Assembly (NCBI RefSeq): GCF_000224785.1
Contig: NZ_AGAV01000007.1
Location: 62,001-126,000 of the forward strand
Source of the DNA: Lentibacillus jeotgali
GTDB taxonomy: Bacteria > Bacillota > Bacilli > Bacillales > Amphibacillaceae
Length of the DNA: 64,000 bases
Reading direction: 5' to 3'
The position numbers and the translations under genes were made by a program. The notes under the pieces were generated by a model. It saw nothing but the letters and a program-made list of their open reading frames with translations. It did not search any database and was not told the origin of the DNA. Positions 24,635 through 34,163 of this stretch are shown piece by piece (positions within the stretch are counted from its first letter, which is position 1; the number at the start of each line of letters is the position of its first letter).

Positions 24635-25702
24635 ATGGATGATTCAAAAAATCAAAGTTCAGAAAAAGACAAGAAAATCGAGTCACAAATCTATGAGCAC
24701 CAGAAGCACTTAAAACTGAACGCCGCTGAAATGGATGATTTGTGGAGTAACTATATGGGCGATTCGATGTTTTCCTGTGTATTCGAGCATTTATTGGAAG
24801 TGGTTAAAGATGAGGAGATAAAAGATCTTCTGTTGTTTAATCAAAGTTTATCGAAGCGGCATATAAATACGATCTCCGAATTGTTTGTTAAAGAAGGTAT
24901 TCCCGTACCGGCCGCGTTTGGTTCATCAGATGTTTTTAAGGGAGCACCACGTCTATTTGAAGATGTTCTTATGGTATTTTATGTCCAGCAAATGGCGATT
25001 GGCGCGTTTGGTCAATATACAAGAGCGTTATCAACCGCTATTCGGCAGGATGTGATCAACTTTTACCAGCAAGGCATTCGGGAGTTAAATGAAGTTTATG
25101 AACGGTCGACACACCTGCTTATCGAAAAGGGTGTGATTATGAAAACACCTAATATTCCTTATCCGAAACGAGTAGAGTTCGTTGACAGTAGGTATTTCAA
25201 CAGTTTCTTTACCGTTAAAACACGCCCATTAGCAGGACTCGAAATTAAATATTTAAACTTAAATATTGCTACAAATACTTTGGGGAAAGCCTTAATGATG
25301 GGTTTTGCTCAAACCGCATCCTCTCAGAAATTAAGAAATTACTTCAAAAACGGCTGGCAGCTTTCAGATAAACAGATTAAACAGTATGGTGGAATTTTGG
25401 CAAACGATAATATTTCATCGCCAGCACTTATGGATCCGCACGTCACTGACTCGAAAGTTCCTGCGTTCAGTGACAAACTGATGCTATATCACGTTGCAAT
25501 AGCCAATCAGCTTGGAATGGAGAATATCGGTATATCGATGTCCAGAACGTTCAGGCACGATATCTTTGCTAAATATGCCAAGTTTTTTGGTGAAATCGGT
25601 TTATATTCCAACCAGGGGCAGAAAATGATGATCAGTAATGGTTGGCTTGAGCAACCCCTATTGGCTCCAGACCGCAAAAAAGCTGTCAGGAATCCCCTTT
25701 AG
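24635..25702 (+). CDS. DUF3231 family protein
   Basis: A 355-residue helical protein with two similar halves of about 165 residues, the usual layout of DUF3231 proteins in Bacillaceae, which resemble CotF-like and ferritin-like four-helix proteins. Typical stretches are MDDLWSNYMGDSMFSCVFEH and ADKLMLYH-like repeats in the second half. The role is unknown; related proteins have been linked to spores. ATG 24635 follows GAAGGAGGCG. The catalase downstream is 160 bp away, so a stress or sporulation link is possible but unproven. Confidence 0.82.
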   Translation: MDDSKNQSSEKDKKIESQIYEHQKHLKLNAAEMDDLWSNYMGDSMFSCVFEHLLEVVKDEEIKDLLLFNQSLSKRHINTISELFVKEGIPVPAAFGSSDVFKGAPRLFEDVLMVFYVQQMAIGAFGQYTRALSTAIRQDVINFYQQGIRELNEVYERSTHLLIEKGVIMKTPNIPYPKRVEFVDSRYFNSFFTVKTRPLAGLEIKYLNLNIATNTLGKALMMGFAQTASSQKLRNYFKNGWQLSDKQIKQYGGILANDNISSPALMDPHVTDSKVPAFSDKLMLYHVAIANQLGMENIGISMSRTFRHDIFAKYAKFFGEIGLYSNQGQKMMISNGWLEQPLLAPDRKKAVRNPL

Positions 25703-25866
25703 TAGTCCCGCATTTTATTTCCGTTCACGTTCAAGTGGCCACATTCCTTGGTTTATCACTATTCAGCGCATAAATCGTAAACAATACAGCAAAACTATAC
25801 TGGATAAATTAACTTGGCGGTTGCCTGAAGTTTTTTCAGGTTTCACCGATAATGGGAGGATCACAT

Positions 25867-28008
25867 ATGGCTAAAAATCGACAGAACGAACCAGCCAATC
25901 AGCCTAACCAGCAAAACAAGAAAAGCAAACAGCTGGATCAGTACCGTAAAGACCACAAAGATTCCACACTTACAACGAATCAGGGGATGCCCGTTTCAAA
26001 CACAGCTGATTCATTGAAAGCCGGCGAACGCGGTCCCACCTTGATGGAAGATTTCCATTTCAGGGAAAAGATGATGCATTTTGACAATGAACGGATTCCT
26101 GAACGGGTTGTGCATGCGCGCGGGTTCGGTGTGCATGGTTATTTTCAGGTATATGAACCGCTGACTGAATTGACAAGTGCCAAATTTCTGCAGGATCCAT
26201 CCGTGAAAACACCCGTATTTGTCCGCTTTTCGACGGTCGTTGGTCAAAAAGGTTCTGATGATACTGTTCGTGACGTTCGCGGGTTTGCGACCAAGTTTTA
26301 TACCGACGATGGCAACTATGATCTGGTAGCGAACAATATGCCGGTTTTCTTTTTTCATGATGCGATGAAATTTCCGGATTTTGTGCACTCGATCAAACCA
26401 GAACCGCATAATGAAATGCCACAAGCAACTGCAGCACATGATACATTATGGGATTTTGTCGTGAATAATACGGAATCAGCCCATATGATGCTGTGGCTCA
26501 TGTCAGACAGGGCTATTCCACGAAGCTTCCGGATGATGGAAGGCTTCGGCGTTAATACGTTCCGGTTTGTGAATGCTGAGGGCAAGGGACGTTTTGTCAA
26601 ATTTCACTGGAAGCCTCTGCTTGGCGCACATTCGCTGGTCTGGGATGAGGCCGAAAAATTGAGAGGGGCAGATCCGGATTTTCTGCGCCGGGATTTGTGG
26701 GAGGCGATTAACCAGGGAGAATATCCAGAATTTGAACTGGGTGTGCAGATCCTTGAGGAAGAAGATGAATTTGCTTTTGACTTTGATATTCTCGATCCAA
26801 CCAAGTTTTGGCCGGAAGAACAGGTTCCAGTGAAGATAATCGGCAAGATGACGCTGGATCAGAATCAGGATAACTTTTTTGCAGAGACAGAACAGGCAGC
26901 ATTTCATCCGGGGCATGTCGTTCCGGGTATTGATTTTAGCAATGACCCAATGCTGCAGGGCCGACTGTTCTCTTATTTGGATACACAGCTGCTCCGTTTG
27001 GGTGGACCGAATTTTGCTGAGATTCCAATCAACCGTCCTATTGTTCCAGTTAAAAATAACCAGCGTGAAGGTTTTCATCGGATGTCGATTGATAAAGGCG
27101 CTGTCAGCTATTCAGCCAATTCGATGCGGGGAAATTCACCTGCTCCAGATCCCGAAAATGGTTATAAGCATCATGCTGAAAAAGTTGAAGGACGAAAAAC
27201 CCGTAAGCGCAGTGACAGCTTTAACGATCATTATCGTCAGGCAACCCTTTTTTGGAACAGTATGTCACAGCCGGAAAAACAGCACATTATCAAAGCTTTT
27301 CACTTTGAAGTTGGAAAAGTGAAGGATAAGACTATCAGACAGCGTGTTGTTGATATGTTCAATCATGTGGACGGGCAGTTGGCAGCACAAATCGCTACGG
27401 GAGTCGGGGTTAACCCGCCTGAAAGTCCCGGCGGCAGTGGTGAAACAGCTGCTTCACCGGCCGTCAGTCAGGAGAACACCGTGAAAGCTGCTACTACTCG
27501 CAAGCTCGCTATACTGATCGAAAATGGATTTAATATGGATGACGTCGTCCAGGTTACGACACAACTTGGCAGTGCCGGGTTGCATGCGGATATTATCAGT
27601 AAAAATCAGGGCATGATTACGTCTGCTGACGGACAACAGATTGAAGCAAATAAAAGTTATGCTATCAGCAGTTCCGTTATGTATGATGCGCTCTACATCC
27701 CGGGCGGTAAACAGTCAACCGACCAGCTCATGAAGCACTTCGATGCGAAAAGTTTCGTGAACGATGCTTTCGTTCATGCGAAGACGATTGGTGCGGCGGG
27801 TTCAGGTATTGATCTGCTTATGGCGGCTGATATTAGGCAAATCATGCTGGCGGATACAAATACAACGAATCAGGTTGTGACGGACTTGGGAGTCGTTACG
27901 ATACATGATACGAATGAACTGACCGCATTCACACAGGAGATGATCGATAACATTGCCCAGCACCGTCATTGGGCCAGGGAAAATAAAGATGGGAAGATGA
28001 GTGGTTAA
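25867..28008 (+). CDS. katE: Large-subunit catalase (KatE/HPII type)
   Basis: A 713-residue heme catalase that dismutates hydrogen peroxide. It has the catalytic residues expected of an active enzyme: His83 in VVHARG, Asn157 in VANNMPVFF, and the heme Tyr in RLFSYLDTQLLRLGG. The HPGHVVPG segment, which in E. coli HPII holds the His that cross-links to the heme Tyr, is present. After about residue 540 a linker (PPESPGGSGETAASPA) leads to a DJ-1/PfpI-like domain (KLAILIENGFNMDD onward), as in HPII. The start at ATG 25867 follows GGGAGGATC. It contrasts with the divergent paralogue at 1799-3838. Confidence 0.95.
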   Translation: MAKNRQNEPANQPNQQNKKSKQLDQYRKDHKDSTLTTNQGMPVSNTADSLKAGERGPTLMEDFHFREKMMHFDNERIPERVVHARGFGVHGYFQVYEPLTELTSAKFLQDPSVKTPVFVRFSTVVGQKGSDDTVRDVRGFATKFYTDDGNYDLVANNMPVFFFHDAMKFPDFVHSIKPEPHNEMPQATAAHDTLWDFVVNNTESAHMMLWLMSDRAIPRSFRMMEGFGVNTFRFVNAEGKGRFVKFHWKPLLGAHSLVWDEAEKLRGADPDFLRRDLWEAINQGEYPEFELGVQILEEEDEFAFDFDILDPTKFWPEEQVPVKIIGKMTLDQNQDNFFAETEQAAFHPGHVVPGIDFSNDPMLQGRLFSYLDTQLLRLGGPNFAEIPINRPIVPVKNNQREGFHRMSIDKGAVSYSANSMRGNSPAPDPENGYKHHAEKVEGRKTRKRSDSFNDHYRQATLFWNSMSQPEKQHIIKAFHFEVGKVKDKTIRQRVVDMFNHVDGQLAAQIATGVGVNPPESPGGSGETAASPAVSQENTVKAATTRKLAILIENGFNMDDVVQVTTQLGSAGLHADIISKNQGMITSADGQQIEANKSYAISSSVMYDALYIPGGKQSTDQLMKHFDAKSFVNDAFVHAKTIGAAGSGIDLLMAADIRQIMLADTNTTNQVVTDLGVVTIHDTNELTAFTQEMIDNIAQHRHWARENKDGKMSG

Positions 28009-28072
28009 TAAATTTCGTGTAACTGGCAGTAAGACCCCTGCTTCGGGCTTGAGAGGATTGAGTTTTACGTTA

Positions 28073-28110
28073 TGCGTCCTTTGATATGAGATTAAAGGGC
28101 GCATTGTGTT
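28073..28110 (+). terminator. Probable terminator of katE
   Basis: TGCGTCCTTT (28073-28082) pairs with AAAGGGCGCA (28094-28103) with one G-U pair, followed by TTGTGTTTAA. Confidence 0.55.
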
Positions 28111-28166
28111 TAATCTATTGGGCATTCTATATTCAGGGCACTATTTTATCATTCAGGTGAATTGAC

Positions 28167-28667
28167 ATGCACATATTAATTATCTTTTTGGTCGTTATAG
28201 CCGCGTGGCGCTGTGGAGACTGGTCCCGCTTTTATCAATTTCATGCAACAATGCTCTACATTACAGCTATGAATTTATTGTATTTCTTTTTTACGACTGA
28301 TTATCCCATTTGGAGCTTTCATTCAGATTTTGGTGTACCGGAGCACGTTTTGGATCTCTTACATGCATTTATTGTTCTTCCATTGACCGTTATGATTTTC
28401 CTGTCAAAATTTCCAGATGGACGCATTCATAAAGTATTGTATATCGGAAAATGGGTATTATTGTATATCATATTTGAATGGGCCGGGCAGCATCTGGGGG
28501 CAATTGAATACGCAAATGGCTGGTCGATTGGCTGGTCATTCTTGTTTGTCCTTGTCATGTTTCCGATTCTAAGATTGCATTACGCCCGCCCGTTAGCTGC
28601 ATATGGCCTGTCCATTATCATCATTGCCGCCCTGCTAAGTCTTTTTGACGTGCCATGGATTCATTGA
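28167..28667 (+). CDS. CBO0543 family membrane protein
   Basis: A 166-residue protein with five predicted membrane helices and the family features W-R-x-G-D-W near the N-terminus and LHYARPLAAY near the C-terminus. These proteins occur in spore-forming Firmicutes and have no assigned function. A second family member follows directly, so the pair may form a hetero-oligomer. ATG 28167 has only a weak ribosome binding site (AGGTGA). Confidence 0.75.
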   Translation: MHILIIFLVVIAAWRCGDWSRFYQFHATMLYITAMNLLYFFFTTDYPIWSFHSDFGVPEHVLDLLHAFIVLPLTVMIFLSKFPDGRIHKVLYIGKWVLLYIIFEWAGQHLGAIEYANGWSIGWSFLFVLVMFPILRLHYARPLAAYGLSIIIIAALLSLFDVPWIH

Positions 28668-28696
28668 AGTTATCGACTATTACGGGAGCTGTTAGC

Positions 28697-29179
28697 ATGG
28701 AAATCATCTTACTGTGGCTCTTTCTTATTTTAGGCATAATCCTTTTAACCGTATCACTAAAAAAACAACCGCTTAAAGACTGGCTGTTATGTCTATTAGC
28801 TGCAGCATATTTTGCCAGCCCTCTTGGTGACCTGGTGGTAAAATATGAATTTCTGTCTTATCCTGTTCAATTGTTTCCTCAATTCCAGTCGAGTATCCTT
28901 TATGAATATTTGCTGCTTCCACTCATGTGTCTATTCTACTTCCAATCCACTTATCATAAAGGTATATTCAGCTGTATATGGCAGGCTTTCCTTTATAGTG
29001 CCGTCCTGACAACATTTGAAGTACTGCTTGAAATCAAAACAGCCCTTATTGATTACATTCACTGGGGCTGGTTTAGTTCATTCATTACTCAATTTTTATT
29101 TTTATTATTTATACGCTGGCTGATGTGGCTCGTAAATGTTGTTGTGAAAAAGAGAGAAAAAACCGTAGACCGCCGATAG
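28697..29179 (+). CDS. CBO0543-like membrane protein
   Basis: A 160-residue protein with about five membrane helices. It includes SPLGDLVVKYEFLSYP and ends in a basic tail (KKREKTVDRR). It resembles the preceding gene product in size and topology. I choose ATG 28697, which follows GGGAGCTG, over the in-frame ATG at 28655 that would overlap the upstream gene. Function unknown. Confidence 0.7.
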   Translation: MEIILLWLFLILGIILLTVSLKKQPLKDWLLCLLAAAYFASPLGDLVVKYEFLSYPVQLFPQFQSSILYEYLLLPLMCLFYFQSTYHKGIFSCIWQAFLYSAVLTTFEVLLEIKTALIDYIHWGWFSSFITQFLFLLFIRWLMWLVNVVVKKREKTVDRR

Positions 29180-29251
29180 ATCACGACTTACATTAGTATA
29201 AACGTTTACATCATCAAAAACTGTCAACCCTATTAACAATGGGGTGGTTGT

Positions 29252-29512
29252 TTGAAGTCGATGTATTTATATTTAGGTCTCTTTGCAGCTATTTTTGCAG
29301 TGGGCATTGTGTTGGGCTTGATATTATTTATAGCTGCTGATGAAAATAAAACAGCCGAAGAAAATATTGAGACAAGGGGTCTGCATCAGCAGGAGGCGGG
29401 ACAAGTGCTGGAGGAGACTGTCGAAGTTGTATCATCGGATGATGGCAGTGCGCAGATTTATCGGAACGCTGAAGCAGGACTTCCGGGTTCTGTACATATC
29501 ATGAAAAATTGA
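29252..29512 (+). CDS. Small membrane-anchored hypothetical protein
   Basis: 86 residues: one N-terminal hydrophobic helix (YLGLFAAIFAVGIVLGLIL) followed by an acidic, Glu/Gln-rich soluble tail. The start is probably TTG 29252, four bases after GGGGTGG; ATG 29261 is the alternative. No motif is recognised. Most likely a single-pass membrane protein with its tail inside or on the surface. Confidence 0.6.
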   Translation: MKSMYLYLGLFAAIFAVGIVLGLILFIAADENKTAEENIETRGLHQQEAGQVLEETVEVVSSDDGSAQIYRNAEAGLPGSVHIMKN

Positions 29513-29566
29513 GGGTAGACTAAATGTGCAGATATATTCATAATTCATGCGACGGAGGCGACTCAC

Positions 29567-29839
29567 ATGACACAACAAAACTTACACCAGCAGCTGCAGC
29601 AGGCAAGCCGGCAAATCCATGAGGCACAGGAATCAGCAAGGCAGGCGCAGGGTTCAGACGAACGTCTCCTTGACCAGGCAGAACAGCAGTTGCAGCAAGC
29701 CGAGCAGCAATTAGAAGCGGCTAAACAAGCTGGAACTGAAGCGACAGAGAACCCGCAATTTCAGCAGGCATATGAACAACTGCATGATACCCGCCAGCAA
29801 CTGCAGGAAGCACAGCAAAATAATCATGATGTACTATGA
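29567..29839 (+). CDS. Gln-rich coiled-coil hypothetical protein
   Basis: 90 residues, nearly all helical, with heptad-like runs (LLDQAEQQLQQAEQQLEAA) and 30 percent Gln or more. It has a good ribosome binding site (GGAGGCGAC) and a strong terminator right after the stop codon. No family is recognised with certainty; small Gln-rich coiled-coil proteins of Bacillaceae are mostly uncharacterised. Confidence 0.65.
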   Translation: MTQQNLHQQLQQASRQIHEAQESARQAQGSDERLLDQAEQQLQQAEQQLEAAKQAGTEATENPQFQQAYEQLHDTRQQLQEAQQNNHDVL

Positions 29840-29890
29840 AATCGAGTAGGAGATTAATCAAACAATGGTTAGTCTCCTACTCGATTTTTA
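29840..29890 (+). terminator. Strong rho-independent terminator
   Basis: A 14-bp perfect stem (AATCGAGTAGGAGA with TCTCCTACTCGATT, 29840-29853 and 29873-29886) is followed by TTTAT. Confidence 0.85.
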
Positions 29891-30029
29891 TGAACAAAAA
29901 TGTATGAGTTCACGAAAAACACGATGGGGGTTCAAACATTAAATAATGAAGGTATATTTGGTTACACTGCTTTCTCAGTTTAAGAGTTTCCAGTCATCAG
30001 CACATACAATTTATCTGTTATATAAGTAA

Positions 30030-30380
30030 GATACAACAACGACGGATGTCGTCCCAACAGATTCGAGGTTTTTTTATGTGACTAATCAGAGAATAGCACC
30101 GGGAACTACTCTGACGATTGACGCAGCCAGCTTTTTTGCTGATGATGGAACAGCTGTAACAGCACTCCCTGAGCTTGAGGCAAATAATAGTTATTATAAT
30201 GTATATGTAAATGGTGTTCTCCAGATGCAAGGACTTACCACTTATACTCCTGGGGCATCTGGAACGGGAGCATTAGTGATAAATGTTCCAGCTGATAGCG
30301 GTGCACTTCCCAGAAATTCACCGGTAGTGTTGGAAATAATAAATTATTATCCGGAAACGGCAGTAACAGTAACGTCTTAG
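30030..30380 (+). pseudogene. DUF4183 family protein, probably 5'-truncated or nonsense-mutated
   Basis: From GTG 30078 an ORF of 100 residues encodes a DUF4183-like domain (NSYYNVYVNGVLQMQGLTTY, VVLEIINYYPETAV), a family common in spore-formers and often tied to exosporium-type proteins. The same frame continues coding-like upstream of the GTG (T-T-T-T-D-V-V-P-T-D-S-R-F-F-Y-V-T), matching the Thr-rich, RFFY-containing start of family members. It runs into an in-frame TAA at 30027 with no start codon after it. Either the GTG (weak site GAGG nine bases before) yields a shortened protein, or the gene has lost its start. Confidence 0.6.
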
Positions 30381-30425
30381 TAGTTCATTCACGGAATGTT
30401 ATCTAGGCTTACAGGCGAGCATGAC

Positions 30426-30465
30426 ACCCACTTCAATATTTCCAGGACCGGGAATATAAGTGGGT
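30426..30465. terminator. Hairpin between DUF4183 gene and MATE gene
   Basis: ACCCACTT (30426-30433) pairs with AAGTGGGT (30458-30465), with further pairing inside (ATATT with AATAT). It separates convergent genes; no U-tract is visible. Confidence 0.45.
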
Positions 30466-30500
30466 AATCAGCTAACCGTATGTGCGTCAAGCTGGTTTCA

Positions 30501-31850
30501 TCAGTACCCCTGTGACCGCCACTGACGATTCATCACACCTCGTCTTGCAAACAGAACAAGGAAGGTTGCGGTAAGTCCTTCTGCAGCAGGCAACGCCAAC
30601 CAGACACCAGTCGTGTCGAATAAGAGCGGCAGAATAATCAACGCAGCAACCAGCAAAATGAAACCGCGAAACAGTGTGATACCGATTGATGGTACAACAT
30701 AAGCAATCGATTGATAATATGTCATGTAGATAAAGTTGATCCCCATGAACAAATAGCCTGTGAAGAATAGTGTAATCCCTTTTATGGCTAGCTGGCGTAT
30801 GGCTTCTGTTTCCACTCCGAAAATTGAAACAAGACCGCCGGCACCGAACCAACCGATTGCAAGAAAACTGATACCGAGAACAAGCCCAGTGATTTCAGCA
30901 ACTTTTACCGTATTTTTGATTGATTCATACTTCTTTGCACCATAATAAAAACTGATCATTGGCTGAATGGACGTTCCTATCCCGATAAAGGCCAGAAATA
31001 CGAAGGTATGCAGATAGTTGATGACCGAGAATGCTGCAAGTCCGGTTGTGCCTGCATAATAAGACAATGCAATATTATATCCAATCACAAAAAGTCCTGT
31101 TCCAGCTTCAGAAAGGAAGTTAGGGAAGCCCAATTTGCTGACCATAAGCATATCGTCTTTTTTCCATTTTGTGAGGATGAATTTTAACCCGGCATCCTTT
31201 TTGAAAAAATGAATGGTATAAATCAGCAAACCGGCTGCTGTTGCGATAACTGACGCGAGTGCAGCCCCCGCCACTTCCATTCCCAATATAAAGATCATCC
31301 AGTAGTTCAAGATAATATTGAGTAAAGCAGATACAATAAGACCTGCCATCGCCAGCTGCGGCCCGCCATCATTGCGAACAAAAATACTGAGCGTGTTTTC
31401 CCAAGCTATGACGGGAGCCCATAGAAAGATGATTTGCATATAGTCCATTGCATAGCTTAATGTGTCCGCGTTCGCCCCAAATAGTCGGGCGAGCGGCTCG
31501 GAAGCAATATAACCGGTCAGGCCGATAATCATTATCACAATCGTCACAAGCAGCATGGAAAGCGTAAAAACCCGCTGCGCGCGGTCAGTATCCCGTTCAC
31601 CGGTTGCGATTGAATAAAGTGTTCCGCCACCGATACCGATCAGGAGTGAAATGGAGATGATGATCGACCAGACTGGTACGGCAATATTGACACTTGCCAG
31701 CGCCACCGAACCAATGCCATTACCGACAAAGATGCCGTCAATCACAATATTCGCTGACATCAGCATCATGCCGACAAGGGTTGGAAGCAAATAGTGGAAG
31801 AAGCTTTTTGTCACACTTTGGGTTAAGAGTTTTTGCTCTGCTAGGCTCAT
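30501..31850 (-). CDS. MATE family efflux transporter
   Basis: A 449-residue protein with 12 predicted membrane helices in two halves, typical of sodium- or proton-driven multidrug exporters. It opens with SFFHYLLPTLVGMMLMSANIVIDGIFVG, close to MepA-type members of Firmicutes. No regulator (such as MepR) is next to it. ATG 31850 follows GGAGAA. Substrate unknown. Confidence 0.9.
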   Translation of the reverse strand: MSLAEQKLLTQSVTKSFFHYLLPTLVGMMLMSANIVIDGIFVGNGIGSVALASVNIAVPVWSIIISISLLIGIGGGTLYSIATGERDTDRAQRVFTLSMLLVTIVIMIIGLTGYIASEPLARLFGANADTLSYAMDYMQIIFLWAPVIAWENTLSIFVRNDGGPQLAMAGLIVSALLNIILNYWMIFILGMEVAGAALASVIATAAGLLIYTIHFFKKDAGLKFILTKWKKDDMLMVSKLGFPNFLSEAGTGLFVIGYNIALSYYAGTTGLAAFSVINYLHTFVFLAFIGIGTSIQPMISFYYGAKKYESIKNTVKVAEITGLVLGISFLAIGWFGAGGLVSIFGVETEAIRQLAIKGITLFFTGYLFMGINFIYMTYYQSIAYVVPSIGITLFRGFILLVAALIILPLLFDTTGVWLALPAAEGLTATFLVLFARRGVMNRQWRSQGY

Positions 31851-32009
31851 TATGTTTCTCCTGACTTTTGCACTTTCCCTTTATTTTATAGCGTTGTTAA
31901 TCGGAAATCCATTATAGAGGTATGCGACATTCTAAATGTGTTAAACAACAGATTTATATGTTTGTATTATTTTGTGCAAAATGGGAAAATACGAAGGGGA
32001 GATGATAAC

Positions 32010-32345
32010 ATGCAAAAGAATAAACAAAACTGGCCCGAAAAATATGCTATTGATAAATTAGTCACCATCCAGAAGGATATACAAAAAATCATTAGCGGTG
32101 AAAAAACGTCTGTACGGCGTAATGACCGGTATGCAGATCCAGGCGACAAATTTGAGCTTAACGGACACACGGTTATAGTTGAGGATGTATACCCTCAAAA
32201 ACTTGGAGAAGTAACAAATGACGATGCGCAGCAGGAAGGATACGGGAGCCTGAAAGAATATATAAACAGTATTACAAAAATCCATGGCGAAAAAGTCTGG
32301 GATCCCCACTTGATCGTTTGGGCACACATATTGAAACCAGTTTAA
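32010..32345 (+). CDS. ASCH-domain-like protein
   Basis: 111 residues with the pattern of small ASCH-fold proteins: I-I-S-G-E-K-T-S-V-R-R, P-G-D-K-F, DDAQQEGYGSLKEY and a final DPHLIVWAHIL. ASCH domains are RNA- or nucleotide-binding beta-barrels related to PUA domains; some are amidohydrolases acting on acetylcytidine. The specific role here is unknown. The start at ATG 32010 follows GGGGAGATG; the ORF could be read from 31938, but no site precedes it. Confidence 0.68.
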   Translation: MQKNKQNWPEKYAIDKLVTIQKDIQKIISGEKTSVRRNDRYADPGDKFELNGHTVIVEDVYPQKLGEVTNDDAQQEGYGSLKEYINSITKIHGEKVWDPHLIVWAHILKPV

Positions 32346-32401
32346 GACAAAGAATGGGGCAAGGTCAGACGCTTTGTCCCATTGGGAGGTTGTGATTACA
32401 T

Positions 32402-33457
32402 ATGCAAAAATATCGCATTGATCCAAGTAAAGGGCTTGAATTTGGTCTTTATACATTAGGTGATCATTTGCCGGATCCTGAAACGGGTGAACGGATCCCG
32501 GCAAAGCAGCGTATAAATGAAATGATTGAACTGGCAAAGCTAGCTGAACAGGCGGGCCTTGACTTTTTCAGTGTTGGGGAAAGTCATCAGGACTATTTCG
32601 CGACACAGGCACATTCGGTTGTGCTGTCAGCGATTGCACAGGCGACAGAAACTATAAAAATTTCCAGTTCTTCAACGATCATCAGCACGCTTGACCCCGT
32701 ACGTGTGTTTGAAGATTTTGCCACCATTGACCTTATATCAGGTGGCCGTGCTGAAATTGTTGCCGGACGTGCTTCCAGGGTAGGGGTTTATGATTTATTA
32801 GGTTATGATCTTCGTGATTATGAAGAACTTTACGAAGAAAAATTTGATCTGCTGAATAGAATTAATGAAGAAGAAGTTGTCAATTGGAGTGGGCAATTCC
32901 GGCCATCGCTCAGGAATGCCAGAGTATTGCCGCGTCCACTGAATGGCTCGCTGCCGATTTGGCGTGCTGTCGGCGGAACACCAGCCAGTGCGATTAAAGC
33001 AGGATTTGCCGGAGTCCCGATGTATATGGCGCACTTAGGCGGCCCGGTGTCTGCGTTCAAGCGGACGGTTGATGCTTACCGTGACGCATTAAAGCAAAGC
33101 GGGTATGATCCGGCTGAACTGCCTGTTTCAACAGCAGGATTTTTCTATGCCGCTGAAACCACCCAGGACGCCTTGAGAGAGTATTACCCGCATATTAATG
33201 AAGGTATGAAGAAGACAAACGGTCAAGGCTTTCCGAAACAGGGCTTTGCTCAGGCGCAGGATACACGCAGCGTCATCAATGTCGGCAGCCCGCAGCAAAT
33301 CATTGAAAAAATCCTTTATCAGCATGAGCAATACGGGCATCAGCGCTACATCGCCCAAATGGATTTCGGCGGTGTGCCGTTTGACAAGCTGAAGAAAAAT
33401 ATAGATTTAATCGGTACGGAAATTTTACCAGCTGTCAAAAAGTATACGGCAAAGTAG
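32402..33457 (+). CDS. LLM-class flavin-dependent oxidoreductase
   Basis: A 351-residue bacterial-luciferase-like TIM-barrel protein. Typical motifs are LEFGLYTLGD, AEQAGLDFFSVGESHQ, ISSSSTIISTLDPVRVFEDFATIDLISGGRAE (in short pieces) and GTPASA. These enzymes use FMNH2 or F420 to oxidise varied small molecules, and the substrate cannot be deduced. It is followed after 13 bp by repeat array E. Confidence 0.9.
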   Translation: MQKYRIDPSKGLEFGLYTLGDHLPDPETGERIPAKQRINEMIELAKLAEQAGLDFFSVGESHQDYFATQAHSVVLSAIAQATETIKISSSSTIISTLDPVRVFEDFATIDLISGGRAEIVAGRASRVGVYDLLGYDLRDYEELYEEKFDLLNRINEEEVVNWSGQFRPSLRNARVLPRPLNGSLPIWRAVGGTPASAIKAGFAGVPMYMAHLGGPVSAFKRTVDAYRDALKQSGYDPAELPVSTAGFFYAAETTQDALREYYPHINEGMKKTNGQGFPKQGFAQAQDTRSVINVGSPQQIIEKILYQHEQYGHQRYIAQMDFGGVPFDKLKKNIDLIGTEILPAVKKYTAK

Positions 33458-33469
33458 GGGATCTCGAAC

Positions 33470-33650
33470 TAGAGCGAGAGCAGCATCAACTTGAGCGAGA
33501 TTCGCTTGAACATGTGCGTCAGCAGCGCCAACATGAGCGAGATTCGCTTGAACATGAGCGAGAACCGCCCGAACTTGAGCGTTAGCAGCAGCAACATGAG
33601 CGAGAACCGCTCGAACATAAGCAGTAGCGGCATCAACTCGTGCGAGAAGA
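33470..33650. repeat. 21-bp phased array E (AACATGAGCGAGAAC type)
   Basis: Nine units with a GAGCG-like core start at 33472, 33493, 33514, 33535, 33556, 33577, 33598, 33619 and 33640, all exactly 21 bp apart. The consensus AACATGAGCGAGAACCGC resembles, but is not the same as, arrays B and D. It lies between two co-directional genes and begins 13 bp after the upstream stop codon. Confidence 0.9.
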
Positions 33651-33703
33651 ACGATGGTAGCGTTGACAATAAGGGATGATTATACTTTCAAGGAGCTGAT
33701 GGC

Positions 33704-34006
33704 ATGCCAACGTGTCAAAACTGTCATGAACAATGGAGCTGGGCCCAAACGGTCAAAGTGATGTTCACATTGGATGTAAGGCTCACGTGTCCGTACTGTG
33801 GACAAAAGCAGCACCTGACAACGAAAGCACGTAAACAGAGCTCTATCCTTAATTTCGTTGTACCGGTAGCGCTTTTTCTTGCCTTAATGCTCGAAGTGCC
33901 CCCATTGGCCAGCTTTGCCATATTAGTAGGCGGTGCTCTAGTAGCTGCTGGCATTTATCCATTTTTGATCGAATTGACCAATCAGGCAGAACCGGGCTGG
34001 GAGTAG
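33704..34006 (+). CDS. TIGR04104 family putative zinc-finger membrane protein
   Basis: 100 residues with two CxxC knuckles (Cys4/Cys7 and Cys29/Cys32) separated by about 20 residues, followed by two hydrophobic helices. This matches the small cxxc_20_cxxc family of Bacillaceae. The N-terminus MPTCQNCHEQWSW is characteristic. Function unknown. ATG 33704 follows AAGGAGCTG. Confidence 0.8.
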   Translation: MPTCQNCHEQWSWAQTVKVMFTLDVRLTCPYCGQKQHLTTKARKQSSILNFVVPVALFLALMLEVPPLASFAILVGGALVAAGIYPFLIELTNQAEPGWE

Positions 34007-34163
34007 GACGGCCGCCATTATAATGCTGATGGAGCGCAGTATCCCGGATTACGGCTTATACGCTGTTGTGGGGGGATGCGTGAATGAAGATCTTGATAAC
34101 CTCAATTATACATATTCGTCGTTAAGATGGTGGCATCGAGATACGAATAGAAGATGGAGTTGC

